Source: Nitrospira moscoviensis | Lineage (GTDB): Bacteria > Nitrospirota > Nitrospiria > Nitrospirales > Nitrospiraceae | Assembly: GCF_001273775.1 (NCBI RefSeq) | Contig: NZ_CP011801.1 | Location: 2,210,001 to 2,274,000 of the forward strand | DNA length: 64,000 bases | Direction of reading: 5' to 3' | Shown: positions 9,616-18,716 of the stretch, piece by piece | Numbering within the stretch: position 1 is the first letter of the stretch | Layout of the letters: each line of letters starts with the position of its first letter | Translations under genes and position numbers: made by a program | The notes under the pieces: generated by a model | The model's database searches: none | The model's input: only the letters and a program-made list of their open reading frames with translations | Told to the model about the DNA's origin: nothing

Positions 9616-10290
9616 GTGGAACATCATAAACAGGAACAGCCCACCGTTGCCGATGATCCGAAAGCCCGCGAACTCCTGCGCAAGGCCTTCGAGCAGACGG
9701 CCCGGTGGCAAAAAGATTTCAAAGGCTTTACGGCCGATTTGACCGTGAACATCAACGGCAAGGAAACAAGCGGACCCGTGATGGTGAAAGGGCCGCGGGA
9801 AGTTACGGTGCAGCTCGGCGACGCGGACGTCCAGAAATGGGCCCAGGAACAACTGGGCATGATCGCCGTCCATCGCGGTCCCCGAAGCTTCGAGCAGTCG
9901 GACGGCCAATACGTGCTCACGATGGAGGAGGACGGGCACCCCTTCGGCACCAAACTGATCATTCACGGCTCCAATTCGTTCTACCGCATCAAGGACAACC
10001 GCATAACGCAGATCAACCGCAGGATGGCCCATCCCGGCAGGGCGCCGTTCGCCTTCACGATCAACGTCGAAGACAGCGCCGTGACGCAGGACGGGAAAAA
10101 TCTCACCACGCGCTACACGGTTTATTACTATTCGCCCACGGACGGGAAATTGAACAACGTCGAAAGTTTCACGGACACGCACGTGCGCGTCGGCGCCTCC
10201 GACCTGCCCGCCACGCGCCGCATCATCGCGTTCGAAAACGGCGATGTGGTCGTGAAAAACCTGACGTTTAAGAACCACAAGCTGCTCTGA
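9616..10290 (+). CDS. DUF3386 family protein
   Basis: The 224-residue product has no signal peptide. Its sequence (ELLRKAFEQTARWQKDFKGF near residue 20, then VNINGKETSG, and FVLPATRR-like C-terminal strands) fits the DUF3386 family known from cyanobacteria and Nitrospira, whose function is unknown. The start is a GTG at 9616 with AAGAGGAG upstream (9601-9608); the longer open frame to 9466 has no support. A strong hairpin follows the stop. Confidence 0.75.
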   Translation: MEHHKQEQPTVADDPKARELLRKAFEQTARWQKDFKGFTADLTVNINGKETSGPVMVKGPREVTVQLGDADVQKWAQEQLGMIAVHRGPRSFEQSDGQYVLTMEEDGHPFGTKLIIHGSNSFYRIKDNRITQINRRMAHPGRAPFAFTINVEDSAVTQDGKNLTTRYTVYYYSPTDGKLNNVESFTDTHVRVGASDLPATRRIIAFENGDVVVKNLTFKNHKLL

Positions 10291-10304
10291 TTCTTCCTCT
10301 TCCT

Positions 10305-10345
10305 TTCCCACCCTCTCCCGTCGGGGGAGAGGGGCAGGGTGAGGG
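10305..10345 (+). terminator. Hairpin after the DUF3386 gene
   Basis: CCCTCTCCC (10311-10319) pairs perfectly with GGGAGAGGG (10325-10333), and outer CACCCT/AGGGTG bases extend it imperfectly. There is no clear T-tract. The sequence also resembles a widespread GC-rich intergenic hairpin repeat, so it may be a terminator or a repeat element. Confidence 0.5.
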
Positions 10346-10354
10346 GGATATCCC

Positions 10355-10795
10355 ATGGATCTCCGCACCGCATTTCCCAGAAGCATGAAAGAGAAGCTCT
10401 CGGGCTACGTCCATCTGGCGCGCATGATCGACAAGTGCCGCGCCGTGCTCGCCGGCACCGAAGGCGAATACATCTATCCCTGTCCCATGGACGAGCGGTT
10501 GTTGGACTTTGCCGGAATAACCAGCGAGCAGTTCACGGCCGCCGTGAAGGCTAATCCCACCGACGAAGGCGTCGTCGCCTGGTTCCGCCAAGCGGCGAAG
10601 CCTCACTCCCCTGCCGAGCTGGAGCAATGGAACCGTGCCCTGCTGCGCCGCGGGCCGAGCTCTCCCGAAAGCGCCGAGCGATTCAAAAAGTATCGCGACG
10701 CCATTGATCCGTCCCGCTCCGATATTACCGCATGGTCGGATCTGCAAGATTTGGAAGAAGGCCGACCGGTTCCCCGAAGAGAACCGGTGGCATGA
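10355..10795 (+). CDS. DUF5069 domain-containing protein
   Basis: The 146-residue soluble protein starts MDLRTAFPRSMKEKLSGYVH and continues ARMIDKCRAVLAGTEGEY, the characteristic start of DUF5069 proteins (P-R-S, G-Y-V-x-L-x-R-M-I-D-K, L-A-G-x-x-G-x-Y). FAGITSEQF and VVAWFR are also typical. The role of the family is unknown. The ATG lies just after the hairpin. Confidence 0.75.
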   Translation: MDLRTAFPRSMKEKLSGYVHLARMIDKCRAVLAGTEGEYIYPCPMDERLLDFAGITSEQFTAAVKANPTDEGVVAWFRQAAKPHSPAELEQWNRALLRRGPSSPESAERFKKYRDAIDPSRSDITAWSDLQDLEEGRPVPRREPVA

Positions 10796-10803
10796 TTGTC
10801 CGG

Positions 10804-12435
10804 CTAATCCAACGGCGGCACCACCCCGGCAAACTTTAGAAGATCGGTCATGCGGAAGTCCCCCGGCGTCGCCGACGGCAGCGTGGGCCGCCAATTCGGC
10901 TCCGCAGCGAGAAAGGAGCTCTGATCGGCCTTCAGCAAACCGATGAAGACTTCGCCCACGATCCGCCCGCCGACCGGGCCCAGACGGGTCCCCCCTTCCA
11001 GCAGTTCCGCTTCTTTCAGAATGTAGAACCACAGCGGCGTGCTGCGCTCCAGGCCGAAGGGCTGAGCGTCCGCTAGCTGTTCCGCACTCAGGACTGGCTC
11101 CCCCATGACGCGCGCGATCGCCTGCCCGGACGGCAGGCCGAAATTCACGTGGCGCATCAGATTGCGCGATGCCAGCGACTGGACGCCGTCCGGCGGCAAG
11201 CCCGGCGCGATACCTCGCGATCCCGGCAACTCCATCAGCACACTGGACAACTTACCGTCGATTTTCTTGTTCGACCGCACGTTGCCATCGCCGAAGTCGA
11301 AGAACGTCTGCCAATCGACGAAGCGCCGCGATGCCCGTTTGCCGCCTCGCAGGTCGTTGGGGTCGGGATCGTTCGGATCCGCCGTGTCGTCAAACGTGAA
11401 GAGAAAGACCGGCTGCGCGCCGTCCGTCCCGAAGTTGATCCGATAACTGGGCCGCACTTGCGAATGTCCGAATCGATAGGCCGCCGCCGAGAACTCGATC
11501 GGGATCATCGGGTTGCCGCGGCTGTTCCGGAGCGTCTGCGCGGTCGGCGGGGCGTGGAGATTGTAAAATTGCTCTCCCCGCCGCAGGATGTCGTCCACCC
11601 GCTCCCGCCCGATCGTCGCGGGAAGGAACTCGTGCAGCACGATCCACTGGTAGTGCCAGCGCACCAGCCGTTGCGCTGCCTCGAAGACTTGCGTTGGATT
11701 CTGGCCGGCGAAGGACGGCTGGGCCGACAGATGGTCAGTCACCGCGTTGTGGAAGCGTAACATGGCGACGTGCAGCTGGCTGATGACGACGTTTTCGTCG
11801 TTGCGGCTGTCCCCGATGATGGCTTGCAAACTAGCGTCGCGAGGCAGATCGAACCGCGGCGCGCCCTTGCGCGACACCGCTTCGGAGCCGGGAATCGGGT
11901 CCACGCGCATCTTGATGACACCCGAACTCGCCTCGTAGAGGCGCGGGGACTCCTGCGGTCCGTTGCCATAGACGCTGTCGAGGTCAAACGCGGCCGTGCG
12001 GAAATTGGTCGTCTGCCGAGGCTCCGTTTTTTGGAGCAGGGCCGATTTCAAATCGAACGTCAGATCGTGATCGATGAACTGACCCAGGAATGTCATGCCG
12101 GCCGTCATGTTCGGATTGTCGGGATTCTGCGGACTGTGCTGGGACGGATTCAGGATCGATTGGATGGGATCCGTCAACAAATCCTTCGCGTCGATGGCTC
12201 CGCCCTTTTGCCCGAACTTTTTGACCTGCTCGCGAACGTCGTCGGTCGGCGGAGCGAACGGGGGCAGTCCGGGAAATAAGCGGACGAACACGTCCTCAGG
12301 CCGAGATGGCCTCTCAGGTTGCGTGACTTCGACGGTTTGCGCCTGCGCATCCGTGATCCAGGGCGTAAACGGGTGGAGGCTCCACAGAACCGTCATGAGG
12401 CACAGCTTCACAGCGACATCTATCGGACGCAGCAT
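10804..12435 (-). CDS. Animal-type heme peroxidase, exported
   Basis: The 543-residue protein has a signal peptide ending near T-D-A-Q-A (residue 32). The peroxidase distal motif FLGQFIDHDLTFD puts the distal His at residue 123. YRFGHSQVRPSY near residue 325 matches the proximal His region, and HEFLPATIG lies in between. Bacterial members of this superfamily (peroxinectin/peroxicin-like) oxidise halides or organic substrates with H2O2. It acts outside the cytoplasm. Length and architecture are normal. It stands alone between convergent and divergent neighbours. Confidence 0.9.
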   Translation of the reverse strand: MLRPIDVAVKLCLMTVLWSLHPFTPWITDAQAQTVEVTQPERPSRPEDVFVRLFPGLPPFAPPTDDVREQVKKFGQKGGAIDAKDLLTDPIQSILNPSQHSPQNPDNPNMTAGMTFLGQFIDHDLTFDLKSALLQKTEPRQTTNFRTAAFDLDSVYGNGPQESPRLYEASSGVIKMRVDPIPGSEAVSRKGAPRFDLPRDASLQAIIGDSRNDENVVISQLHVAMLRFHNAVTDHLSAQPSFAGQNPTQVFEAAQRLVRWHYQWIVLHEFLPATIGRERVDDILRRGEQFYNLHAPPTAQTLRNSRGNPMIPIEFSAAAYRFGHSQVRPSYRINFGTDGAQPVFLFTFDDTADPNDPDPNDLRGGKRASRRFVDWQTFFDFGDGNVRSNKKIDGKLSSVLMELPGSRGIAPGLPPDGVQSLASRNLMRHVNFGLPSGQAIARVMGEPVLSAEQLADAQPFGLERSTPLWFYILKEAELLEGGTRLGPVGGRIVGEVFIGLLKADQSSFLAAEPNWRPTLPSATPGDFRMTDLLKFAGVVPPLD

Positions 12436-12695
12436 AAGACCTCCTTGTCCAGGGTGCTGCTCAAAATGGAGTTAATGAGTGATGAATCAGAAGAGCGGGG
12501 CCGGGCCCGCTTTGTTGAGCGGAATGAACACCGGCCGCCGTTCGATGAAGGGCGGAAGCCGATGGAAAAAGCGGTACGCTGGGAAGAGCACTGGGTCCCC
12601 TTCAAAAATTTCGGGGACTGTATAGAAATGCTCGGGGGTTGGAACCTCGGAATTGCCCTAGTGTAAGGGCTGAACGACCCTTGGCAGGTGTAGTC

Positions 12696-13457
12696 TCAGC
12701 GCCACCCCTCCCCGCTGGTGCCGCCGCCGAAGCCGCCCAGGTTGCCGCCGAACCCGCCTTGGCCCGTGCCCCAATACTCGCCTTTCTGAATGCGGCGATA
12801 GGGATGGCGCAGATCGGGCCGGCTGATCCACCAGAAGAAGGACAGCGCCCCGATGCTGGTGAAGAGCGTGATCCAGAAACCCACGCCTTTGAAGTGATGC
12901 TTCGCGAGTGAGCCGACGCGGATTTCCTGCGCGGGCGCGGCCAACGCGACCGCGGTGCGGTACAGGCCCTCGCCGTAATGGCCCAACGCAATGGCGGGAT
13001 GGAGGTAGGCGCCGCCGACCTCGCTCATGATGGCCGGCGTGATGACCGGCAACATCTGGCGCCCCAACGTCATGGCCGCCTGCCGCTCCTGCACCGCGAC
13101 GAGTACCATGACGCCGTGTTCCTGTTGGGCGGACCCGATGCCCCATTTCTCGTAGAGCGCCGTCGCAAACTCATTGGCCGATCTGAAGGGCTTGATCGTC
13201 GGCACCGTGACCACGACCATCTCGACGCCGGTCTTGCGCTCCAAGTCCTGGCACACGGACCGAATGCGGGCCTTCCAGTCCTCATCCAATACCCCGGCAT
13301 GATCGCTCACATAGCCCATCGGACCGGGAAGTTGCGGCCGGTCTGTCGGACGCTCGTAGAGCGAGGCCTGTCCGACGCCCGCCCCTGCGACAACCAGCGC
13401 CGGCAGCAATCCCATCATAGGCCATATAAGCCATTCGGCGAACCGCCTCCTGTTCAT
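12696..13457 (-). CDS. TPM domain membrane-anchored protein (YgcG-like)
   Basis: The 253-residue protein has an N-terminal hydrophobic segment (LIWPMMGLLPALVVAGAGVG), then a TPM domain: YVSDHAGVLDEDWKARI, VEMVVVTVPTI, YEKWGIG and HGVMVLVAVQERQA. A second membrane helix (WITLFTSIGALSFFWW) and a Gly-rich tail follow, the usual YgcG layout. TPM proteins are membrane-linked and implicated in photosystem repair or envelope stress in other lineages. The ATG at 13457 overlaps the upstream gene's stop by ATGA. Confidence 0.85.
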   Translation of the reverse strand: MNRRRFAEWLIWPMMGLLPALVVAGAGVGQASLYERPTDRPQLPGPMGYVSDHAGVLDEDWKARIRSVCQDLERKTGVEMVVVTVPTIKPFRSANEFATALYEKWGIGSAQQEHGVMVLVAVQERQAAMTLGRQMLPVITPAIMSEVGGAYLHPAIALGHYGEGLYRTAVALAAPAQEIRVGSLAKHHFKGVGFWITLFTSIGALSFFWWISRPDLRHPYRRIQKGEYWGTGQGGFGGNLGGFGGGTSGEGWR

Positions 13458-14215
13458 GCGTCCCGCCCGACCCGGGTTTCCACCCACACGACGAGACGGC
13501 CCAGGTTTTCCAAATAGCGATCCATCAGCCGGGGAACCTCCTTGTGTCCAGGAGAAATCTGTCCGCGCTTCAGCAACAAGGCGTCGCGCAGCCCGGACAG
13601 ATCAAAGTCGCAGGCGCTTTCGATATCTTTCAGCAGTGCGTCCCCGTGGGAGAGGACCGGCCGGCCCAGGAGCCGCTGCACGCCTCTGAGCACCGGCAGC
13701 AACGCGGTGACGGACAACGGTAAAAGAATCGTCGTGGCTTCTTCCGTGCCGCCGCCCTCCACGAACCGCTGGCGCATCCGCAGGACAATGCCACGCAGGC
13801 CCTGAAGCACTTCGCAGCCGAGGTGCCGGGTGTCGACTTTGAACCCCACAAAAGGGTCCTGCCCCCACAGCACACGGTGGCCTTCATGAATGTCGAGGTA
13901 TTCCAGCGGGAAGACCCGCGCCGCCGACTGCAAATCGTCCTTCGTGAGAAAGAGCGGCACGACGATCTGTTCCTTGCTCCACCGTTTATGAATGGGCGCG
14001 TATTGCTTGAGCAGCGCCACGTCGTAGGACGAGAGGAACACCAGAATGTTGAGATTGGACCGCCCCGCCAAAAACTCTCCGCGGATGGCGCTCCCATAGA
14101 GCAGCACGCCTTCCAACCGGTCGCCGTAGACCTTCACCACGTCTTTGACGTAGGCCCGTAAGAGCTGCTGTGTCTCGTCCGGAAGCCCGTCGATGGTCCA
14201 CTCCACGGTCGGCAT
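13454..14215 (-). CDS. Nucleotidyltransferase-fold protein, probably catalytically impaired
   Basis: The 253-residue protein has a nucleotidyltransferase-like segment, LLYGSAIRGEFLAGRSNLN, near residues 39-57. In active members the motif is G-S-x-x-R-G-x(5)-S-D-x-D; here the S-D-x-D part reads S-N-L-N, so both metal-binding acids are Asn. The remainder is helical (SVTALLPVLRGVQRLLG). It may be a non-catalytic relative. It is the middle gene of a tight run: 3 bp after the monooxygenase gene and overlapping the TPM gene. Confidence 0.7.
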   Translation of the reverse strand: MPTVEWTIDGLPDETQQLLRAYVKDVVKVYGDRLEGVLLYGSAIRGEFLAGRSNLNILVFLSSYDVALLKQYAPIHKRWSKEQIVVPLFLTKDDLQSAARVFPLEYLDIHEGHRVLWGQDPFVGFKVDTRHLGCEVLQGLRGIVLRMRQRFVEGGGTEEATTILLPLSVTALLPVLRGVQRLLGRPVLSHGDALLKDIESACDFDLSGLRDALLLKRGQISPGHKEVPRLMDRYLENLGRLVVWVETRVGRDA

Positions 14216-14218
14216 CTC

Positions 14219-15490
14219 CTATCCCACCCCTCCGGCAGCCACGTCCTGGGCCGCCGGGTCCGGGAGAAACCCCGCGGCCATCATGCGGTCCAGCAGAGTG
14301 AACGGCGGGGTGCCGCGCAGGCCGGCCGTCGTGGAGAGCACGCGGTACCGCAAGCGGGCATTGCGGTCCAACGTACGGAACACGCGGTCACGGAGATAGG
14401 CCAGGAGCGGGTTGCCGGTATTCCAAAACAGGACCTGCTCGTCGGCGAGCTGTTGCAGCATCGTCACCTGAGGCCGCCGCGCCGATTCATAGCGTTTCAG
14501 CTTCGCGGCCGAATAGTCCCCGTCGGCCAAACATTCCGGCAACAGCTCCGCGAGCATCATCGCATCCACCATGGCCTGCATGCGCCCTTGCGAGGCATGC
14601 GGATTCATCGCGTGGGCGGCGTCGCCGATCAACACTGCGCCGTCCGTCACCCAGGTCGGCGTGCGCACCCGCCCCGTCGGCATGAAAGCCGTCTGACTCC
14701 AATCGTGCAGCGCCTCGAACAGCGGGCGGGACTCGGGATCGATGGCGGTCCACGCTTGCCGGAGGGCGGAAAGGCCACATTCCTTCACCCGGTCATACGA
14801 TCCGGCATCGATCATATAAAACAGATAAACCTTGCTGCCCGCAGCCGGGAATATGCCGAGTATGGTTTTCTTGCCGACAAAATACTTGGCCTCGGCGAGC
14901 GGTACCGGCGCATCCAGTATGGCGATCAGGTAACCCTGCGGATAGAGGTGCAGATCGGCCGGGATCGCGAGGGCCTCTCGGACTTTGGAGAAGGCTCCGT
15001 CGGCTCCAACCACCACTTTGGACTTCACCGTCACGGTATCGTGGCCCCGGGTGGCGGTCAGCCCAATGACTTGCGCGCCGTCTCGCAGCAATCCCGTAAA
15101 GCTGGTCCCATACCGCAACGACACGGACGGTTCGGTCTGGAGGGCATCGAGGATCGCGTGGTGCGCCACGTTCGGCAACGTCACGACGGCCCGATTGTAG
15201 GGCGGCGGCAGATCGCCGTAATCGACGGTGCAGAGCCGTTCGCCGCCGGCCCGGCAAAAGTGGAAGGTCCGGACGATGCGGGTCGATTCGGGAGGCAGCT
15301 TGTTCAGCAGGCCGAGGCGGTCCAGCACTTGTTGCCCGTTCGGCTGGAGAATCTCCCCGCGCAGCCCGTGGGGCGGCCCGGAGGCCTGTTCCAGCACGAT
15401 CGTCCGGATGCCTTTCTGCGCGAGCGCCAGGGCCAGGACCGCTCCGCCTCCGCCGGCGCCGACAATCGCGATGTCGGTCTCTTCAACCAT
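14219..15490 (-). CDS. FAD-dependent monooxygenase (UbiH/PHBH-like)
   Basis: The 423-residue protein has an N-terminal Rossmann motif (IAIVGAGGGGAVLALALAQ), an acid at the end of the second strand (VLEQASG), and the FAD ribose-binding GD motif in VLIGDAAHAMNPHASQG near residue 285. These define the group A aromatic hydroxylase family (FAD_binding_3). Substrate is not predictable. The ATG at 15490 is preferred over the TTG one codon earlier. It leads an apparent operon with the nucleotidyltransferase-fold and TPM genes. Confidence 0.85.
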   Translation of the reverse strand: MVEETDIAIVGAGGGGAVLALALAQKGIRTIVLEQASGPPHGLRGEILQPNGQQVLDRLGLLNKLPPESTRIVRTFHFCRAGGERLCTVDYGDLPPPYNRAVVTLPNVAHHAILDALQTEPSVSLRYGTSFTGLLRDGAQVIGLTATRGHDTVTVKSKVVVGADGAFSKVREALAIPADLHLYPQGYLIAILDAPVPLAEAKYFVGKKTILGIFPAAGSKVYLFYMIDAGSYDRVKECGLSALRQAWTAIDPESRPLFEALHDWSQTAFMPTGRVRTPTWVTDGAVLIGDAAHAMNPHASQGRMQAMVDAMMLAELLPECLADGDYSAAKLKRYESARRPQVTMLQQLADEQVLFWNTGNPLLAYLRDRVFRTLDRNARLRYRVLSTTAGLRGTPPFTLLDRMMAAGFLPDPAAQDVAAGGVG

Positions 15491-15538
15491 CAATCTCGGC
15501 CTGTTCTTGCCCGAACTCCACCGGACCCTCGGCCTTCT

Positions 15539-16111
15539 TCATTTCCCGCTTTTCCACTCTCCGTACCGCGTCTCGTCCTTCCACATCGACAGAAACTTGT
15601 CACGGGCTTTCACTGACACGGCGCGGTCGCGAATGATATCCACACGCTCGTCATTGTAGCGATTGCCGCTGGTCGTATGGTTCATCGAGCCGTGCATATT
15701 GATTTCATCGTCGACGACCACCTGTTTGAGGTGCATGAGGTTGTCGTGCTGATTCACCTTGACCGGGATGCCGGCCAGCCGCAAGGCGGCCAGTGCCGTC
15801 TCCTGCTTCTCGTCGGCCGCGCGTTCGCGGTCGGTCAACACCCGTACATCGACCCCGCGCTTCTTCGCTTCCACCAGCGCCTTCACCGCCATGGGAGCAG
15901 TGAGTCCATAGACCGCGACAAAAATATAACGCTTCGCGTGGCTGTAAATCTCGACCACGCGGGTGAGCGGTTCGTCCTCCGGGGCGTACCACACCTCCAG
16001 GGGCAGTCCGAATACGGGCTCGTTTCCGGTCACCGGCAGCAACACCGGACTTCCGAGGAGCAACACGAGAGCGAGGGATCTGTACGCGCAAGGAAACCGG
16101 GACTGGTTCAT
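15539..16111 (-). CDS. Phospholipase D-like protein, single HKD motif, exported
   Basis: The 190-residue protein has a signal peptide (SLALVLLLGSPVLLPVTG) and one PLD motif, HLKQVVVDDEINMHGSMN near residue 137 (H-x-K-x4-D followed by G-S). This is the single-motif PLDc_2 type, like the Nuc endonuclease, which dimerises to form the active site. It could be a periplasmic nuclease or phosphodiesterase. The ATG at 16111 overlaps the upstream stop by ATGA, showing coupling with the 127-residue gene. Confidence 0.85.
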   Translation of the reverse strand: MNQSRFPCAYRSLALVLLLGSPVLLPVTGNEPVFGLPLEVWYAPEDEPLTRVVEIYSHAKRYIFVAVYGLTAPMAVKALVEAKKRGVDVRVLTDRERAADEKQETALAALRLAGIPVKVNQHDNLMHLKQVVVDDEINMHGSMNHTTSGNRYNDERVDIIRDRAVSVKARDKFLSMWKDETRYGEWKSGK

Positions 16112-16491
16112 TCCGTTTCGAAGAGTTCGCGGAAGTGGTCTTCGGACGTCTCCCAAGCCTGAGGGGCGTGGGTTTGGAGCCAGTCGCGGAGGAAGTGCTT
16201 CTGGCCGGGGGTCAGCATCTGTTTGATCTGGTGGGATCGGCCCTGCAAGGGCTGGAGAAATCCGACGTGTTTCCGCACATCGAGCGTCGCGGTGCGGACA
16301 TAGACATTGGTAAAAGTCACGGGCTTGTCCTCCTCGCCGTCGCCCTGGACCCAGACGGACAAGAACTTATCCAACGTCAGGCCGGCGCTGTCCATCGCAG
16401 GTTCGGTGTCGTGGAACAGCTCATTTTCCGATTCCGTGAGGGGCGTCGCATCGGTGGCACGGAAAAGGAAATTCTTTTTCCACATAGCCAT
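16108..16491 (-). CDS. Hypothetical protein, 127 aa
   Basis: This soluble protein starts MAMWKKNFLFRATDAT. It has no signal peptide or membrane segment. A GGAG lies four bases upstream of the ATG at 16491; the longer frame to 16539 lacks a ribosome site. The C-terminal part has a helix (HFLRDWLQTHAPQAWE). I do not recognise the family. It is coupled to the PLD-like gene. Confidence 0.6.
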   Translation of the reverse strand: MAMWKKNFLFRATDATPLTESENELFHDTEPAMDSAGLTLDKFLSVWVQGDGEEDKPVTFTNVYVRTATLDVRKHVGFLQPLQGRSHQIKQMLTPGQKHFLRDWLQTHAPQAWETSEDHFRELFETE

Positions 16492-16603
16492 ACACTCCAA
16501 AAAGAACGGCATAGTGCGGCGTGGCCTCTGTAATGTCAAGCAAGAGCCGGATGAGGAGTGAATCCTTTGCCCGGTCTCCTGCCTCTCAGAACCACACCGG
16601 CCG

Positions 16604-16633
16604 TTGACAATGCAAGCACGCCTTTGCTACCTT
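16604..16633 (+). promoter_or_regulatory. Candidate sigma70 promoter for the sulfur-carrier cluster
   Basis: TTGACA at 16604-16609 is followed after 18 bases by TACCTT at 16628-16633. The -35 is perfect and the -10 is weak. It lies 40 bp before the carrier start at 16673 and faces the cluster. Confidence 0.4.
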
Positions 16634-16672
16634 GCAGAATTCCTTAATCTCTAGGCCAACTTGGGAGAATCC

Positions 16673-16869
16673 ATGCAGGTCAAGATCAACGGGAAGGCGG
16701 AGGAGATCCAGGGCGGGACCGTGCTGGATTTGCTCAAGACCAAGAAGATCGAACCGCAGATGGTCGCCGTCGAGGTCAACGATAAGATGCTGGAGCGCGA
16801 TCATCTGGCCACCACCCATCTCAATGATGGGGACCAGGTCGAGTTCCTCTTCTACATGGGAGGGGGCCT

Positions 16870-16873
<4 letters not shown>
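16673..16873 (+). CDS. ThiS-like sulfur carrier protein ending GGGL
   Basis: The 66-residue ubiquitin-like protein has the ThiS pattern: MQVKINGK, TVLDLL near residue 17, VAVEVNDKML and LNDGDQVEFLFYMGGG. Sulfur carriers must end in exposed Gly-Gly to be adenylated and thiocarboxylated. This one ends G63-G64-G65-L66, so a residue would have to be removed first, as happens for QbsE and for HcyS in Wolinella through a JAMM protease. A JAMM peptidase gene lies at 21452. The start at 16673 has GGGAG upstream. The stop overlaps the cysK start (GTGA). With cysK adjacent and no thiG, a role in cysteine synthesis is more likely than thiamine synthesis. Confidence 0.85.
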
Positions 16874-17799
<926 letters not shown>

Positions 17800-17802
17800 T
17801 GA

Positions 17803-17880
17803 ACAGTGATGAGTGAAGGGTGACCAGCAAGGCCGCGAGCAATCGACTCATCACACATCACTGATCACTCATCACATCCA
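17803..17880 (+). repeat. TGATGAG/TCATCAC-type repeat tract, copy upstream of the first E1-like gene
   Basis: The spacer begins with AGTGATGAGTGA and ends with a run of TCATCAC-like heptads (ACTCATCACACATCACTGAT and onward) reaching to within a few bases of the ATG at 17883. The two ends are complementary and could form a hairpin. Related tracts precede the start codons at 20579, 22589 (minus strand) and 35511. Confidence 0.7.
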
Positions 17881-17882
17881 CC

Positions 17883-18704
17883 ATGGAATTCACCGAAGAG
17901 CAGATAAACAGATACAGCCGGCACATCTTGCTGCCCGAGGTCGGCGGCAAGGGGCAGAAGAAGATCGCCAAGGCGAAGATTCTGCTCGTCGGCGCGGGAG
18001 GCTTGGGCTCCCCGGCCGCGCTGTATTTGGCGGCGGCGGGCGTCGGCACGATCGGCCTCATCGACAGCGACGTGGTCGATCTCACCAATCTGCAGCGGCA
18101 GATCATCCACCATACGGCGGACGTGGGCCGTCCGAAAGTGCTGTCCGGCAAGGAGAAGATCCAGGCCTTGAACCCGGACGTCACCGTCTCGATGTACGAA
18201 GAGCGGCTCACCGCCGGAAACGCGTTGAAGATTTTTCAGGACTACGATGTCATCATCGACGGCGTGGACAACTTCACGGCGAAATTTTTAATCAATGACG
18301 CCTGCTTTTTCGCCGACAAGCCCCTGGTGCACGGCGGCATTCTCCGGTTCGACGGCCGCGTGACGACCATCATCCCGAAAAAGTCGGCCTGCTATCGCTG
18401 CGTGTTCAAGCAGCCGCCCCCGCCCGGCCTCGTCGCCTCCTGCCAGGAAGCGGGCGTGATCGGCGTGCTCGCGGGCATCATCGGGACGATCCAGGCGACC
18501 GAAGCCCTCAAGCTGGTGCTCGGCATCGGCCGGCCCTTGACCGACCGCCTTTTGGACTTCGACGCGAAGAAAACGCAGTTCCGTGAGATCAAAGTGAAGC
18601 GCAATCCAAGCTGCGCGCTGTGCGGCGAACATCCGACGATCACGGACCTGTTCGACGACGGAGATCCCTATGCCGGCTGTGCTGTCCGTCCTTCATTAAC
18701 CTGA
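17883..18704 (+). CDS. moeB: E1-like adenylyltransferase (MoeB/ThiF family), first copy
   Basis: The 273-residue protein has the nucleotide-binding loop GAGGLGSPAALYLAAAGVG near residues 38-56, DLTNLQRQ, and zinc-binding CxxC pairs near residues 169 (CYRC) and 243 (CALC). SCQEAGV near residue 186 carries the Cys aligned with the ThiF/MoeB active-site region. There is no C-terminal rhodanese domain. It would adenylate the C terminus of a ubiquitin-like carrier. Position suggests the ThiS-like or MoaD-like carrier as partner. It is 56-60 percent similar by eye to the second copy at 20579. Confidence 0.88.
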   Translation: MEFTEEQINRYSRHILLPEVGGKGQKKIAKAKILLVGAGGLGSPAALYLAAAGVGTIGLIDSDVVDLTNLQRQIIHHTADVGRPKVLSGKEKIQALNPDVTVSMYEERLTAGNALKIFQDYDVIIDGVDNFTAKFLINDACFFADKPLVHGGILRFDGRVTTIIPKKSACYRCVFKQPPPPGLVASCQEAGVIGVLAGIIGTIQATEALKLVLGIGRPLTDRLLDFDAKKTQFREIKVKRNPSCALCGEHPTITDLFDDGDPYAGCAVRPSLT

Positions 18705-18716
18705 CGTGGTGTGGCT

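Noticed and set aside
12436..12695. Possible small ORF or RNA between the peroxidase and TPM genes
   Set aside because: A short frame from 12478 reads MSDESEERGRARFVERNEHR but is unsupported by a good ribosome site or by context, and no stable RNA fold stood out.
17803..17880. CRISPR array in the heptad tracts
   Set aside because: The repeats are degenerate heptads with no unique spacers of constant length.
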